NCBI GenBank assembly: GCA_035079385.1
Contig: JAVHKY010000013.1
Span: 12,274,001-12,338,000 of the forward strand
Reading direction: 5' to 3'
Source: Aspidiotus rigidus
Lineage: Eukaryota > Arthropoda > Insecta > Hemiptera > Diaspididae
DNA length: 64,000 nt
Shown here: positions 24,801-31,888 of the stretch, piece after piece
Position numbering within the stretch: position 1 is the first letter of the stretch
Layout: each line of letters opens with the position of its first letter
Position numbers and translations under genes: made by a program
The notes under the pieces: generated by a model
Told to the model about the DNA's origin: nothing
Seen by the model: only the letters and a program-made list of their open reading frames with translations
Databases searched by the model: none

Positions 24801-27800
24801 ATGTGAACTAGCTTAGCAATGACCTCAAGACTCGAGAAAAATTTAGCCCAAATTAGTCTAGAGGCCACAGGCCCATAGGAAGTTCTATTGTCACGACCTA
24901 ACTTCGATTGATCTTCACCTACATAGAGAATACTCTGATGCAGTCACAGAAGGCTGCTAACCAAAGGAATTTAGAGTGTACAAAATTAGTGAAGGAAATA
25001 GTGATCTGAATACAAGAGGGAGATTAGTGCGCAGTTCCCCTTCCCCAGTGAAGATCTCGACCTGACGCCCCTGATCCCAATCTGGTACATCTTGGAACGC
25101 AACCAGAGCCAAGTTTTCGGAAAATCTCTGTATAAATTCGCGAAGACAGATTATAAGTATCGTAAGAAATGACATTATTACGCTCCTAATTATAAGTCTT
25201 GGCATCTGTAACGAGAGTATATTTTTATATTTTCAAAACCAGGTGATTTACTCGGCTTCCAAGCAAATTGCAAAATTTTTCGCAATATTACCTCCTTACG
25301 TTATCGGCCGATTGTCTTAACAATTCCTTTATAGCCTGATCGTTAAAATTAGTCTGTGTTTTATGTGTGGCCACTCTTCACTAAAGCAACTGCTCGAACC
25401 GATTCATTAGTAGCTTATGATTGTTAAACATTCTTTCGTAATGATAACTTTATAGCCTACTCAGTTCATTCAAATTTTCATTTCCATCATGACTTTTATT
25501 TTTTTTTTGACATGTTTCACCTTAATGTAAAAATTTACAAGTTCTTCCTTTCCAGTCAAAGATGGTATCCCCAAGGCTAAGACACATTATGATAGGCTTA
25601 CCTTAGTCTAAGAGTGAGCCGAGGAGCCACTCCTCCTAACCTAATACATTAGCCTTATACTAGGCTAGAAATTGAGACGAAAGAACTGAGCGAGTGAGCC
25701 CATATAGGCTAGTCCACCAAATATACTATCCTACACTTTCTTCCTTTTGTCGTGTAGCTTAGTAGATACGGAACAAGATTTTTATTCATTTGGCTTTTCC
25801 AAGATATTTCGTGAAACTATTCCAGGTCTCAGTGCAGCAACAACCATCGACTTCGCTTCTCCTACCTCTCAAATCAATGTTGTTTTTACCAACGCTACTG
25901 TACCACTATCACCTTCAGGATCTTGCAACTGCTACGCCTGTCAAGCACCTTGTGTCAGCAATCCTGATAGTGGATGTCCACCTGTCAAGACACAGCCTTC
26001 GGTCAATGCATCTCTCGTTGATCTTAATGACATTTTAGATCTAGCAGGTACGAAAACTAAGGTGGGGTAATTTTTGCTCAACATATTAAACTATGTACAC
26101 TTTTTTTTGCTAATTTACAGCAAACATATGCGTAGTTCTTAATCCATCCAGACAATGCCTAGGAATAGATTTGTGCAGTTTTAGAGCAGGAGTTTTAGGA
26201 GTACGTTCGTTGAGTATTCTTTCTTATACTTTTTCTCCTATCTTATTTCAAAAGTGAAACTTGTAATATTGTTCAACATTTCAGACTAAAGTTGCTTTTC
26301 CGAATAACACATGTCTACGAGGTAAGATGAGCAGATTCGATTTTTGGAGGAATTTCTGACATGTAAAATTTCCAAACGGCCATTTACATTTGCAGGGCAA
26401 GCGGCTTTCTCAGTCAATCTAACCGACCCTACTAGTGGAGTGTTTTCTTTTCAACTATCCGATGTCTTGATTTCTTCGCCAATGGTAGGCCTAAACGGAA
26501 GCAGTTGTGGATGTTTGTCCTTTTCCCTGCAGAATTTATCCTTTCGTGTGTCCATCCAATACGACTTCAACCACGACCGTGTCGTCAAGCCCTACAAGTT
26601 CAACGTGCCCTTCGACTACGACCGAGTCGTCATGCCCTACAAGCACAAAGTGCTCTTCAACTACGAATTCTTGTATGAAGAGAAGGAATTAAGAAGTGGA
26701 ATTTTTTTGTAGAAATAAAGATTACGAGTTACAAGATTTGGATAAATTGTATTTTTTATTCCTAAAGTACCCACCAATCATCGGAATTTCATTGAAACCA
26801 CTTGACAATTTAAATGAAAAAATTGATCGCGCAGCCAAAAACTCCTCTCTCTTATTACCGAACCTAGCCAGCATTTCAACTTTAAGAACTTGCTATCACG
26901 GTCCCTTAATTTCAGATTCTTGGAATATCCTATCTGGAAAAACCAACCCCATCCTAAACCAGGAGCTCCCGTTACCCGTCGTCTAAGTTACGAAAGATTT
27001 CGCTATGATGATCTAAATCACGAACGAAAGTCTTCATTTTTCCTTCATCTTACAAGTTCTCTTCTATTCCGATTGAATATTATAAGCGTCCAATAAAAAT
27101 TATGACAATAACTTACCAATAAGGAGATGAGTTAATAGGAACGGTCCGTATTGATTTGTGGCCATGGTAATTTCCAGACCATCCTCCGTGATCTCTTTGC
27201 GGAAAGTATTCGCCATGCCGGCGTTATGAATTAGTATATCCAGTCTTGATTCTGTTTTGTTAATTTCCTCGGCGAACTCTCGTATCGACTTCAAACTGCT
27301 TAAATCCAGCTTGCGAAGAACGACATTTGTATTTTTCGTCTCGCTGATAATTTTTTCTACACAATAGAATTCACGGTAGTATAAATTGTATGAATTCTCG
27401 TGATGAGTGAAAACTCAACGCTATATATTTAGAGCGAGAGGTTCTTTACCTTTCACCTTTTCGGCGGATTCTAAATTACGGCACGCCATAATAACTCTGG
27501 CCTCTCTTCGAGCCATATCGACTGCTGTTTCTTTTCCGATACCTATAGGCAGAAAAATAAGGAAAAGATGTTTCATTAAAAATGTAGTTAATTATGCGCG
27601 ATTACGGATGCAGATTCGTAATACAAAACGATTCAGGCACGATTGCTATTTATCGCCAAAATTTTGGTTATTTGCCATCAACGTTGCTAATATGCATAAG
27701 TCGAACACTTTCTTCTATTTACGGAAGCAAATGGTTCAATTATACAGGGTAAATCACGTCAATAAAAATCTAGAATTCCTACATCGCAATGAAAGAAGCA

Positions 27801-30800
27801 AATTTTACAGATGTGAATTGAAATGATGCGCTATTGGAGGTAATTTTAGAGATGGGTTGTTCGCAGAAAAATTCAGGAAAAGCTTTGATCGTGGGTCTGG
27901 TGGTAATCAACTTGCCTTTTTCCCTACCTTCATGAGTACATACGAGGGGCGACTCATCCATTTTGTTATAATCTCATTTTTTCAGATACCTACTAGATGA
28001 ATACTTTTTCCCCTTTTTCTTCGTTTTCGGGGGGTCAATAAAGTGACCAAGATTTTTATATGTACAAAGTTTTCCTGGCTGCTTACCAACTCATCAACAC
28101 AATTATGTCTAGTGATTCGAATTTTATCTTAGTCTGTTCCAACAGCCAATCAAAGCAAATTATATTCAATGTTCGTTATACTAAGATACTCAACAAATTC
28201 AACTATTCTCAAATCTATGAAGCCGACGCAAGAGGAGCCAACCTTCACTAAATTTTTTTCGATATGGAAAACGTCTTCTCCTGGATATGGACTTACTGTG
28301 AGCTTCTCACATCCCAGACCCAAGAAAACGATATGCCTCAAGGCTCTTGGCACCACTCAGGGGAACACTCTTACAAGTCGGGCAACATCCAATACAATTC
28401 GTACTTTTCTCTGACGATCTGAGCCAGCGATTTTCAAACTAGAGGCCGTGAAAGGTTGAAGTAACGTAATTTTTTCCAAGGAGATCGTGGAAAAGGAAGA
28501 ATCCATTCAAGGGGTGCGAAGTGTTTAAAAATTTGAAAACCACCATCCACCTACGGTTCAGTAACACACCACGAAATCTCCGTATATTCCAAGATACAAT
28601 TGACAAATTACACCTCTGCTCGTTCGTGATTTCCACATATCCTACGCAGAAGAAAAATTCATAATCTTTCACAAGCCGGCAGCCTTCAAATCCCTTTTCA
28701 AAATTGCTAATAACACCATTCCACAATAATTCGCGGGTTGTTTAAGGCCGTTAAACAAGGCGTGACAGGAAATCTATTTTACGGGGCACGTGGAATTTGA
28801 AAATGTAGATTGTGACGTCACAGGCCCGCACTTTGGAGCTATACATAATAGGAGGGGAACTTGAAAAAAAATGATCTATGACGTCATCACATTGTGAGAT
28901 CACAAGGCTGACCTATGACGTCGTCAAACTGGGACGTCACACGCCCCGCCCGATAGGAGGAAGACTTAAAGGGGGACTTATCTTAACAATCATACTGACC
29001 AGTTTAAATTTCATAGTTCAAGAAATACTCTTAACTTGAGGAATCTTAGCCTGAAATCCTCCTCTGGGCATGGCTCATTTTATTTGTGGCTTAGATTCTT
29101 TACCCAAAGGAAAATTGTCGCGAAAGACTCCATAGTTATGAATTCGCATAAAAATTCTAAGCACAGCGTTCTCTTGGGTCCACGTCTACATAGGTTCATA
29201 ACGCCAAAAATTTTGAAACCCCGCCTCCTTCGTGATGAACAATGTCGACTCCAAACCGACTCGGTAGTACAACCACATGTTGACTTAAAATTGGGTCCTA
29301 CTGAATGTCGACCGCAAATCGAGCCAAAATAACTGGAAGTTGACTCAGAATCAACCTCTCTTTCTTACCACTGAATCATCATTGATGTCAAATTGACCTG
29401 AATTGTAGACTACTGTCGACTGAAAATCGCTTTTGTTTTTGGGATGATTTTTCGGCAGTCATTAGTGAGAGACTTGCGACAGACTTCGAAAGTTTGTAGT
29501 GCACAACTTATTATGGTTTCAGTATTGAGGTCGGAAATAAGTCATATGTAGAGGTGGGTACCCTGATTCGGCGGCTCGACTTAGATCAGGGCGAGTGTGA
29601 AAAGCGCCCGTGCAAATGCGATTGGTGGAATTTTGAACTGTGTCTGAAAGTGAGAGATGAGGGTGCGAGTCCATATATAGGTGATCAATAATCTACGATA
29701 GATCGGACTAGGGTATGGTAGAGGGGAAGTAGAATTTTATGGTTGCAACCGGTGGAAGGGTGGCATTGGTATTTCAAGACGTTTAAAACTCTGAGGCTCT
29801 CGGCCTTTAATTTCTTCAATATGCGGTCACCATGGGTTTTTGAAGGGCAAGCAATGGACGAGGACTTTTACTGAGTCATTAAATGTGATCAACCTAAATG
29901 GAAGTGAAGTACGTATGTAAATAAGGAGGGTTCTTTGAACAATTTTAAGCATCATAGTTGGATGCTTAAAATTGGAAAACCTGGACGACTCTCACGTTCC
30001 TTAAGTCTTCACCAGAGTCCTGGTATAGTTTTAGAAAGAAAATGTAAAAAAAACTAATTTTTTAATGAACTCGAGTTTCCAACGAGTGGCTCAGAGAATT
30101 AAAACTGAGAAATTTTTTGAATGATTCCAGAGGGAAGTAAAAAGGATGGAAAAAGAAAGAGGAAAACCCTTTTTGTCCCAAGCTATGTATTCTTCGAGAA
30201 AATCAATGCACAATATTTAGTGATTTTGAATTCGCCCATTTCTAATAAAAAAATTATTAAGATCTTGGAAACTATTTGAAGAAAAAAAATTTGGTAACAC
30301 CTTGTACAAGATTTGGTAATTTATTCAGAATCTCCCAACCTTTCCACTAAAATGATTTGAACTGAGATGACCCTATTCAAATGTGAGAAATTTGTGCATC
30401 ACCCTACCAAACGATGATGCAAAGTTGCACATGTTGTGCTAAGCACTATCCAATATCGCTTAAAAGCTGTTTCAAGTGACACGTACATATTTGCGAATGT
30501 ATTACGACCAACTTAAAATTTATTACAAAGATAACGTATTTCTCGTTACCGTCGGGCAAAAAAAGAGAAAACAAAATGATCTTCATAAATAATTATAGCG
30601 GATTTTCCCTGTGTCCTCCATTATTCATCTTATCCGAAATTGCTGCTCGTGAAATCAATAGAGGGAGTAAATGGTTTCATAATAATCTATCATCGCGACG
30701 CAAACTGTTTTCGGACGAACGAAAATCGTAAATTTTATTTATTCAACAGTTTTCCCACCTAATAAACGAATTCGTAGCATACATATAATTTATAGGTAGA

Positions 30801-31863
30801 AATTCGTCGGATAAAATATCGTTACACATTTTGTAGTATCTTTTTCCATCTTTCAAGCTCTCACAATCATAAATTTGGTCACGTATTTAGAGGAAGACAT
30901 TAAATATAGTTATTTCTGCAAATATCTCCACAAAATTTCAAAAATATTTCAAGAACGCCAATTCAAATACTCTCATTTTCTTTTTCTCAAATTACATAGC
31001 GTGATCATCAATACGCTCGATAGAAGCTCCACCTCCCTCTTTCAAAGCTTCATCAATTTAGAAGAGATCCTTGATCATCTTTCTTCAATCTCGATACACC
31101 TCAGAGCCATTTCCAGGATCGCAGCTAGCCTGCACGAATTCATTTCCAGCCTCCCTCCTCAATCTACACCATCAATGAGAGGGAGGAAGAAGAAAGTACA
31201 AATCAATGGCTCGTAGTTCCGCAGATTCCTTACGACTGCATATTTGCTTCCAGACAGATTTTGAAAAGAACCTGTACAATAAAATTAAATTCCAGAATTC
31301 CTGCCATAAAGCGACAACAGACATTTCGGCGTCACTTCGATTACATCATTATAGGGCGTATATGAGAAGACTACAATAAAGTCATCAAGAAACGAAGAAA
31401 AACCGATCTAGTATAACACTCGTAATTCCAAAATTAGACGTAGTGATTACCCGTACAGGCACTCTAAACGGCCAAGGTAACTGGTTTAAACGTGACTGTT
31501 GCAGCATTATGAATATCGCGTGTTGATCTGCACGTACTATTTGTCAGACTGAACGTAGTTTTTTTTTCAGGTTCACATTGTCGAGACATCGTCTCAAGAG
31601 CTGAATACCGCAACTTGGCGATAAATCGAGTCTGAAGATGACGTGTACCTATCGACATAATAATTTAACTCGCTACCTGAATTAGCTCCGGTGATAATGA
31701 CAGTCTTTCCTCTCAGATTTGTTTGACTATAACACAATTTCAGCGTGAAATAATTATAAATTCTAATCAAGATCAAAGTGAGGATGAACCCGATTAGAAT
31801 GGATAAAGCTGTAGCCGCGTAGATTTTCCATAATGCAATAGATTCGTCTTTATCCCAACCCAT
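889..31863 (-). CDS. Membrane-anchored short-chain dehydrogenase/reductase, RDH11-14-like, seven coding exons
   Basis: Predicted NAD(P)-dependent oxidoreductase of the classical SDR family, closest in type to retinol dehydrogenases 11-14, probably on the ER membrane. Exons (minus strand): 31677-31863, 27450-27542, 27117-27356, 7274-7456, 6458-6567, 1445-1534, 889-993. All junctions are GT-AG and phases match, giving 335 residues, normal for the family. An N-terminal hydrophobic segment (about residues 12-40) is the anchor. The nucleotide-binding TGANSGIG is at 58-65 and is split by intron 1. HNAG is at 137-140 (usually NNAG). A serine follows RIVVVA (189), and the catalytic Y-x3-K is Y213/K217. 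TANCLHPG and the C-terminal GRYY segment also fit the family. Intron 3 is 19.7 kb and intron 5 is 4.9 kb; both hold opposite-strand genes. An acceptor at 31889 upstream of the ATG implies a further 5' noncoding exon. The exact substrate is not shown by sequence. Confidence 0.9.
1961..4713 (+). CDS. Secreted coiled-coil protein, family member 1 (six exons), nested antisense in dehydrogenase intron 5
   Basis: Function unknown. Exons 1961-2149, 2231-2425, 3309-3762, 3844-4022, 4101-4193 and 4552-4713 join in phase to give 423 residues. Residues 1 to about 20 form a signal peptide (MNLFSKPFLVLSVAAG). Exon 2 is a charged coiled coil containing the tandem KAEKENK-KAEKENK. Exon 3 is a helical domain of about 150 residues with a DRIWKWIMSL segment in the place of RxxRWLxxM in the other two members (18185-20978 and 51011-52098). 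Exons 4-6 are a basic, Pro/Thr-rich tail. Exons 5 and 6 carry similar ends (KKPTGTIL and QPTTGTLV), which suggests a small internal duplication. Exon 3 could stop at a TAA just after its donor if that intron is kept, but the donor GGTATGTAAG is strong. The gene lies wholly inside dehydrogenase intron 5 on the other strand. A secreted, effector-like role is inference only. Confidence 0.7.
2610..3230 (+). repeat. Direct repeat of about 110 bp in intron 2 of the coiled-coil gene
   Basis: Two diverged copies, about 2610-2745 and 3108-3230, share 'ttaatttagatgca', 'cagattgggt' and 'gaactgactctagattta'. Both can be read in frame as a similar peptide (NLDA-x3-DWVER...ELTLDL). This may be a worn duplicated exon or a transposon piece; no splice sites were accepted. 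Confidence 0.5.
4870..5260 (+). repeat. Degenerate tandem repeat, unit about 70 bp
   Basis: Three to four imperfect units built from 'gagaaattagccc', 'ctgcgcttctttttgag' and 'tttaaaattga'. It lies just after the stop of the first coiled-coil gene, within dehydrogenase intron 5. Confidence 0.65.
5280..5480. repeat. Short direct repeats around TGACGTCA-like sites
   Basis: Three units combine 'cgtctgtgtccgact' or a variant with 'gatgacgtcatcaacata' or a variant (near 5285, 5350 and 5440). The middle unit contains the full palindrome TGACGTCA, the classic CREB/ATF site. Related units recur near 28.9, 33.9, 34.1, 39.5 and 54.3 kb, so this is repeat-borne and is not evidence of a local promoter. 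Confidence 0.5.
5500..9890. other. Intronic sequence of the dehydrogenase with only repeat fragments
   Basis: Apart from dehydrogenase exons at 6458-6567 and 7274-7456, I see no gene. Fragments of the dispersed palindrome family occur at 5783-5801 and about 8150-8400 (with 'tctatgatagaaggaggacttgg'). A hammerhead-like string on the minus strand lies at 5596-5630. Other ORFs are short and lack coding character. Confidence 0.4.
9902..11284. mobile_element. Transib-like non-autonomous DNA transposon with 5-bp target duplication
   Basis: Imperfect terminal inverted repeats of about 48 bp start with CACAGTGGGATGAAA at 9902 and mirror this at 11284. The flanks are an exact 5-bp direct repeat AGGCG (9897-9901 and 11285-11289). 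Transib elements are known for 5-bp GC-rich duplications and termini like the V(D)J heptamer CACAGTG. The 1383-bp interior has no complete transposase; short ORFs at 10767-11199 resemble nothing I know. It sits in dehydrogenase intron 3. P or hAT assignment is less likely because their duplications are 8 bp. Confidence 0.7.
9985..10290 (+). repeat. Two-unit direct repeat inside the Transib-like element
   Basis: Units starting near 9985 and 10130 share 'cagatttatgattgg', 'ttttttctcaaagttt' and a closing 'cgtctaaggggtaa' or 'catctaaggggcag'. This subterminal duplication is internal to the element. Confidence 0.6.
11290..12150. other. No gene seen
   Basis: Purine-rich low-complexity sequence (11400-11600) and short overlapping ORFs on the minus strand without splice logic or recognisable motifs. 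It precedes the duplicated promoter segment of the cysteine-rich gene. Confidence 0.4.
12150..12416 (+). promoter_or_regulatory. Putative promoter segment of the cysteine-rich gene, duplicated upstream of the second copy
   Basis: About 250 bp upstream of the start codon is clearly related to 23670-23929 upstream of the broken copy ('tcagaacatt', 'cgaaaatagcctt', 'ttgtcgttatcatca', 'cggtaaataa'). The duplication therefore included the promoter. No TATA box is certain. Confidence 0.45.
12417..17156 (+). CDS. Secreted cysteine-rich modular protein, intact copy (seven exons)
   Basis: Family not recognised. Exons 12417-12582, 12737-12810, 12889-12925, 14698-14919, 16529-16608, 16698-16734 and 16816-17156 have GT-AG borders and consistent phases (1,0,1,1,0,1), giving 318 residues. 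Exon 1 encodes a signal peptide (MKRLICIYVVLGFTVLK). The rest is two copies of a three-exon module: exon 2/5 (C-x5-N-x4-C-x4-C type), a 37-nt exon 3/6 ending CLQG or CLIG, and a larger exon 4/7. Exons 4 and 7 hold a beta-type segment with a Cys cluster (CYCYACQSPC in exon 4, CNCSICPFPC in exon 7). The C-terminus is a Thr/Ser/Pro tail with repeated CPSTT/SSCP units, mucin-like and probably O-glycosylated. AATAAA lies at 17208-17213. A Helitron fills intron 4 and a perfect hairpin lies in intron 3. The gene is antisense inside dehydrogenase intron 3. The upstream in-frame ATG at 12381 was not used because it would bury the signal peptide. Confidence 0.72.
14441..14500. repeat. Perfect 24-bp inverted repeat with a 12-nt loop
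   Basis: Arms 14441-14464 and 14477-14500 are exact reverse complements (core 'ggaggagggagtgaggcac'); the loop is 14465-14476. It lies in intron 3 of the cysteine-rich gene and is absent from the same intron of the second copy, so it arrived after the duplication or was lost there. It may be a tiny foldback element or a small-RNA-type hairpin. Confidence 0.8.
14966..16511 (-). mobile_element. Helitron remnant inserted in intron 4 of the cysteine-rich gene
   Basis: The matching intron in the second copy is only 73 bp (26048-26120), so about 1.5 kb was inserted here. On the minus strand the insert starts TCTTCTATTATATAAAC (about 16511), typical of a Helitron 5' end, and ends near 14970 after GC-rich hairpins. 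These are 14974-15012 (nested, gggccgcc-ttc-ggcggccc) and 15022-15044 (cgcgagcagc-gaa-gctgctcgcg). It encodes the tail of a Helitron helicase and contains a 27-bp tandem duplication ('cgtcgctggcc...') at about 15492-15546. Exact ends are uncertain by a few bases. Confidence 0.65.
15699..16158 (-). pseudogene. Helitron Pif1-type helicase C-terminal fragment, frameshifted
   Basis: Minus-strand translation gives a segment like the Helitron helicase region before motif VI (KPAQLFNGRHIQI, about 15880-15925). After a frame change near 15850 follows the motif VI signature HYGQLYVALSRAR (about 15790-15850), with a stop at 15699-15701. The start and the whole Rep domain are missing, so it cannot be active on its own. 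Confidence 0.65.
17650..17990 (+). pseudogene. Immunoglobulin-like V-type domain relic
   Basis: The frame from 17674 has the Ig pattern: GTNIILKC (B-strand Cys), TWYKGE (C-strand Trp), LSIKNLNLNDTNVY (the usual D-x-G-x-Y region). It then breaks at about 17864, where 'tatatta' holds extra bases. The second Cys (RCVSPGNEF) and the G strand continue in another frame to a stop near 17960. There is no signal peptide exon and no partner exons. It lies between the cysteine-rich gene and the second coiled-coil gene. It could be a single exon of a lost Ig-superfamily gene. Confidence 0.5.
18185..20978 (+). CDS. Secreted coiled-coil protein, family member 2 (three exons), one frame break in a T run
   Basis: Function unknown. 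Exons 18185-18266, 18347-18550 and 20472-20978 are GT-AG with phase 0 junctions. Exon 1 encodes a signal peptide (MALKMLVFFF...). As written, a run of nine T leaves the start one base out of frame with the exon end (TKPVDLET), whereas eight T would be in frame. Either sequence error or polymorphism is likely, because the rest is open. Exon 2 is a charged coiled coil with a 21-bp tandem repeat (ERIAAEN twice, then ERIAKEK). Exon 3 is a helical domain with the family signature YEKRYPRWLAIM, ending in VVYDLNVL. Expected length is 263 residues. AATAAA is at 21023. The gene is antisense inside dehydrogenase intron 3. Confidence 0.66.
18551..20471 (+). repeat. Degenerate tandem array in the coiled-coil gene's second intron
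   Basis: A unit marked by 'aattcgtgatgacgagtt' recurs near 18620, 19186, 19366, 19825 and 20245, together with 'gataactgtgagcctatttt' and 'cttcaaagagaatggtta'. Two units hold exon-like pieces: 19005-19086 (open, ECDQANRYEKNL..., followed by gtaagc) and about 19924-19983 (KVAEARLRKEEKGVAKDKEL..., followed by gtaaaa). They resemble coiled-coil exon 2 and may be relic or alternative exons. Confidence 0.6.
21030..23440. other. No gene seen
   Basis: After the polyadenylation signal of the coiled-coil gene this 2.4 kb is somewhat less AT-rich but has no long ORF, no recognisable protein motif and no clear terminal repeats. A short inverted repeat around 22510-22535 (gctcgttcacg...cgaacgagc) is the only structure noted. 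It could be a very old mobile element. Confidence 0.35.
23450..23640 (+). repeat. Direct repeat of about 42 bp, two copies
   Basis: A string beginning 'aaatggtaaaatgatccttg' and running to 'aattcataagt' occurs at about 23450-23492 and 23597-23632, just upstream of the duplicated promoter of the broken cysteine-rich copy. Confidence 0.7.
23930..26692 (+). pseudogene. Second copy of the cysteine-rich gene, broken by two frameshifts
   Basis: A tandem duplicate of 12417-17156 with all seven exons still visible: 23930-24096, 24377-24450, 24529-24565, 25826-26047, 26121-26200, 26285-26321 and 26396-26692. Exons 2-6 keep lengths and phases (74, 37, 222, 80 and 37 nt) with intact splice sites. Exon 1 is 167 nt rather than 166: an extra base in 'atttttgag' truncates the protein within the signal peptide. 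Exon 7 has a 5-nt loss in the Cys cluster near 26506-26520, which throws the tail out of frame. Low divergence in the middle exons suggests the breaks are recent. Intron 1 carries a foldback insertion. If the exon 1 break is an assembly error, a shorter protein ending at 26712 would be made. Confidence 0.7.
24107..24266 (+). mobile_element. Small foldback insertion with hammerhead-ribozyme-like core and 12-bp target duplication
   Basis: An exact 12-bp direct repeat (taagattagaat, 24107-24118 and 24255-24266) flanks 136 bp that is missing from intron 1 of the intact copy. Inside are perfect 18-bp inverted arms (24150-24167 and 24241-24258). The core at 24177-24208 reads TTGATAA, a GAACG/CGTTC stem and GAAACGTC, the layout of a type I hammerhead. 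Such motifs are known from Penelope-like elements. A second insert of the same plan is at 51267-51461. Confidence 0.65.
26720..27110. other. Short spacer between the broken cysteine-rich copy and dehydrogenase exon 3
   Basis: AATAAA at 26714-26719 closes the cysteine-rich copy. The rest, up to the dehydrogenase donor at 27116, has no recognisable gene; two overlapping short ORFs (26696-27096) show no motif. Confidence 0.35.
27560..31660. other. Intron 1 of the dehydrogenase, no gene supported
   Basis: Mostly unstructured AT-rich sequence. A fragment of the dispersed TGACGTCA repeat lies at about 28740-28990. ORFs at 28150-28726 and 30875-31216 lack motifs, start context or splice partners. 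Confidence 0.4.
28740..28990 (+). repeat. Dispersed repeat fragment with tandem 'ctatgacgtcatca' units
   Basis: It carries 'gatctatgacgtcatcac', 'acctatgacgtcgtcaaact' and 'gacgtcac', the same order as at 33870-34160. The GC-rich strings between units (cgccccgcc) also recur there. No coding capacity. Confidence 0.6.
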
Positions 31864-31888
31864 GGTAACTGCAGCTACTCTCCTCCTC

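Noticed and set aside
12417..26692. Relation of the cysteine-rich genes to aphid BICYCLE effectors because of CYC motifs
   Set aside because: BICYCLE genes have many micro-exons of other phase and paired CYC spacing; here a three-exon module with phases 1/0 and a Thr-rich tail is seen. One CYC string is not enough.
30875..31216. 113-residue plus-strand ORF
   Set aside because: No motif, no splice partners, composition like the surrounding AT-rich DNA.
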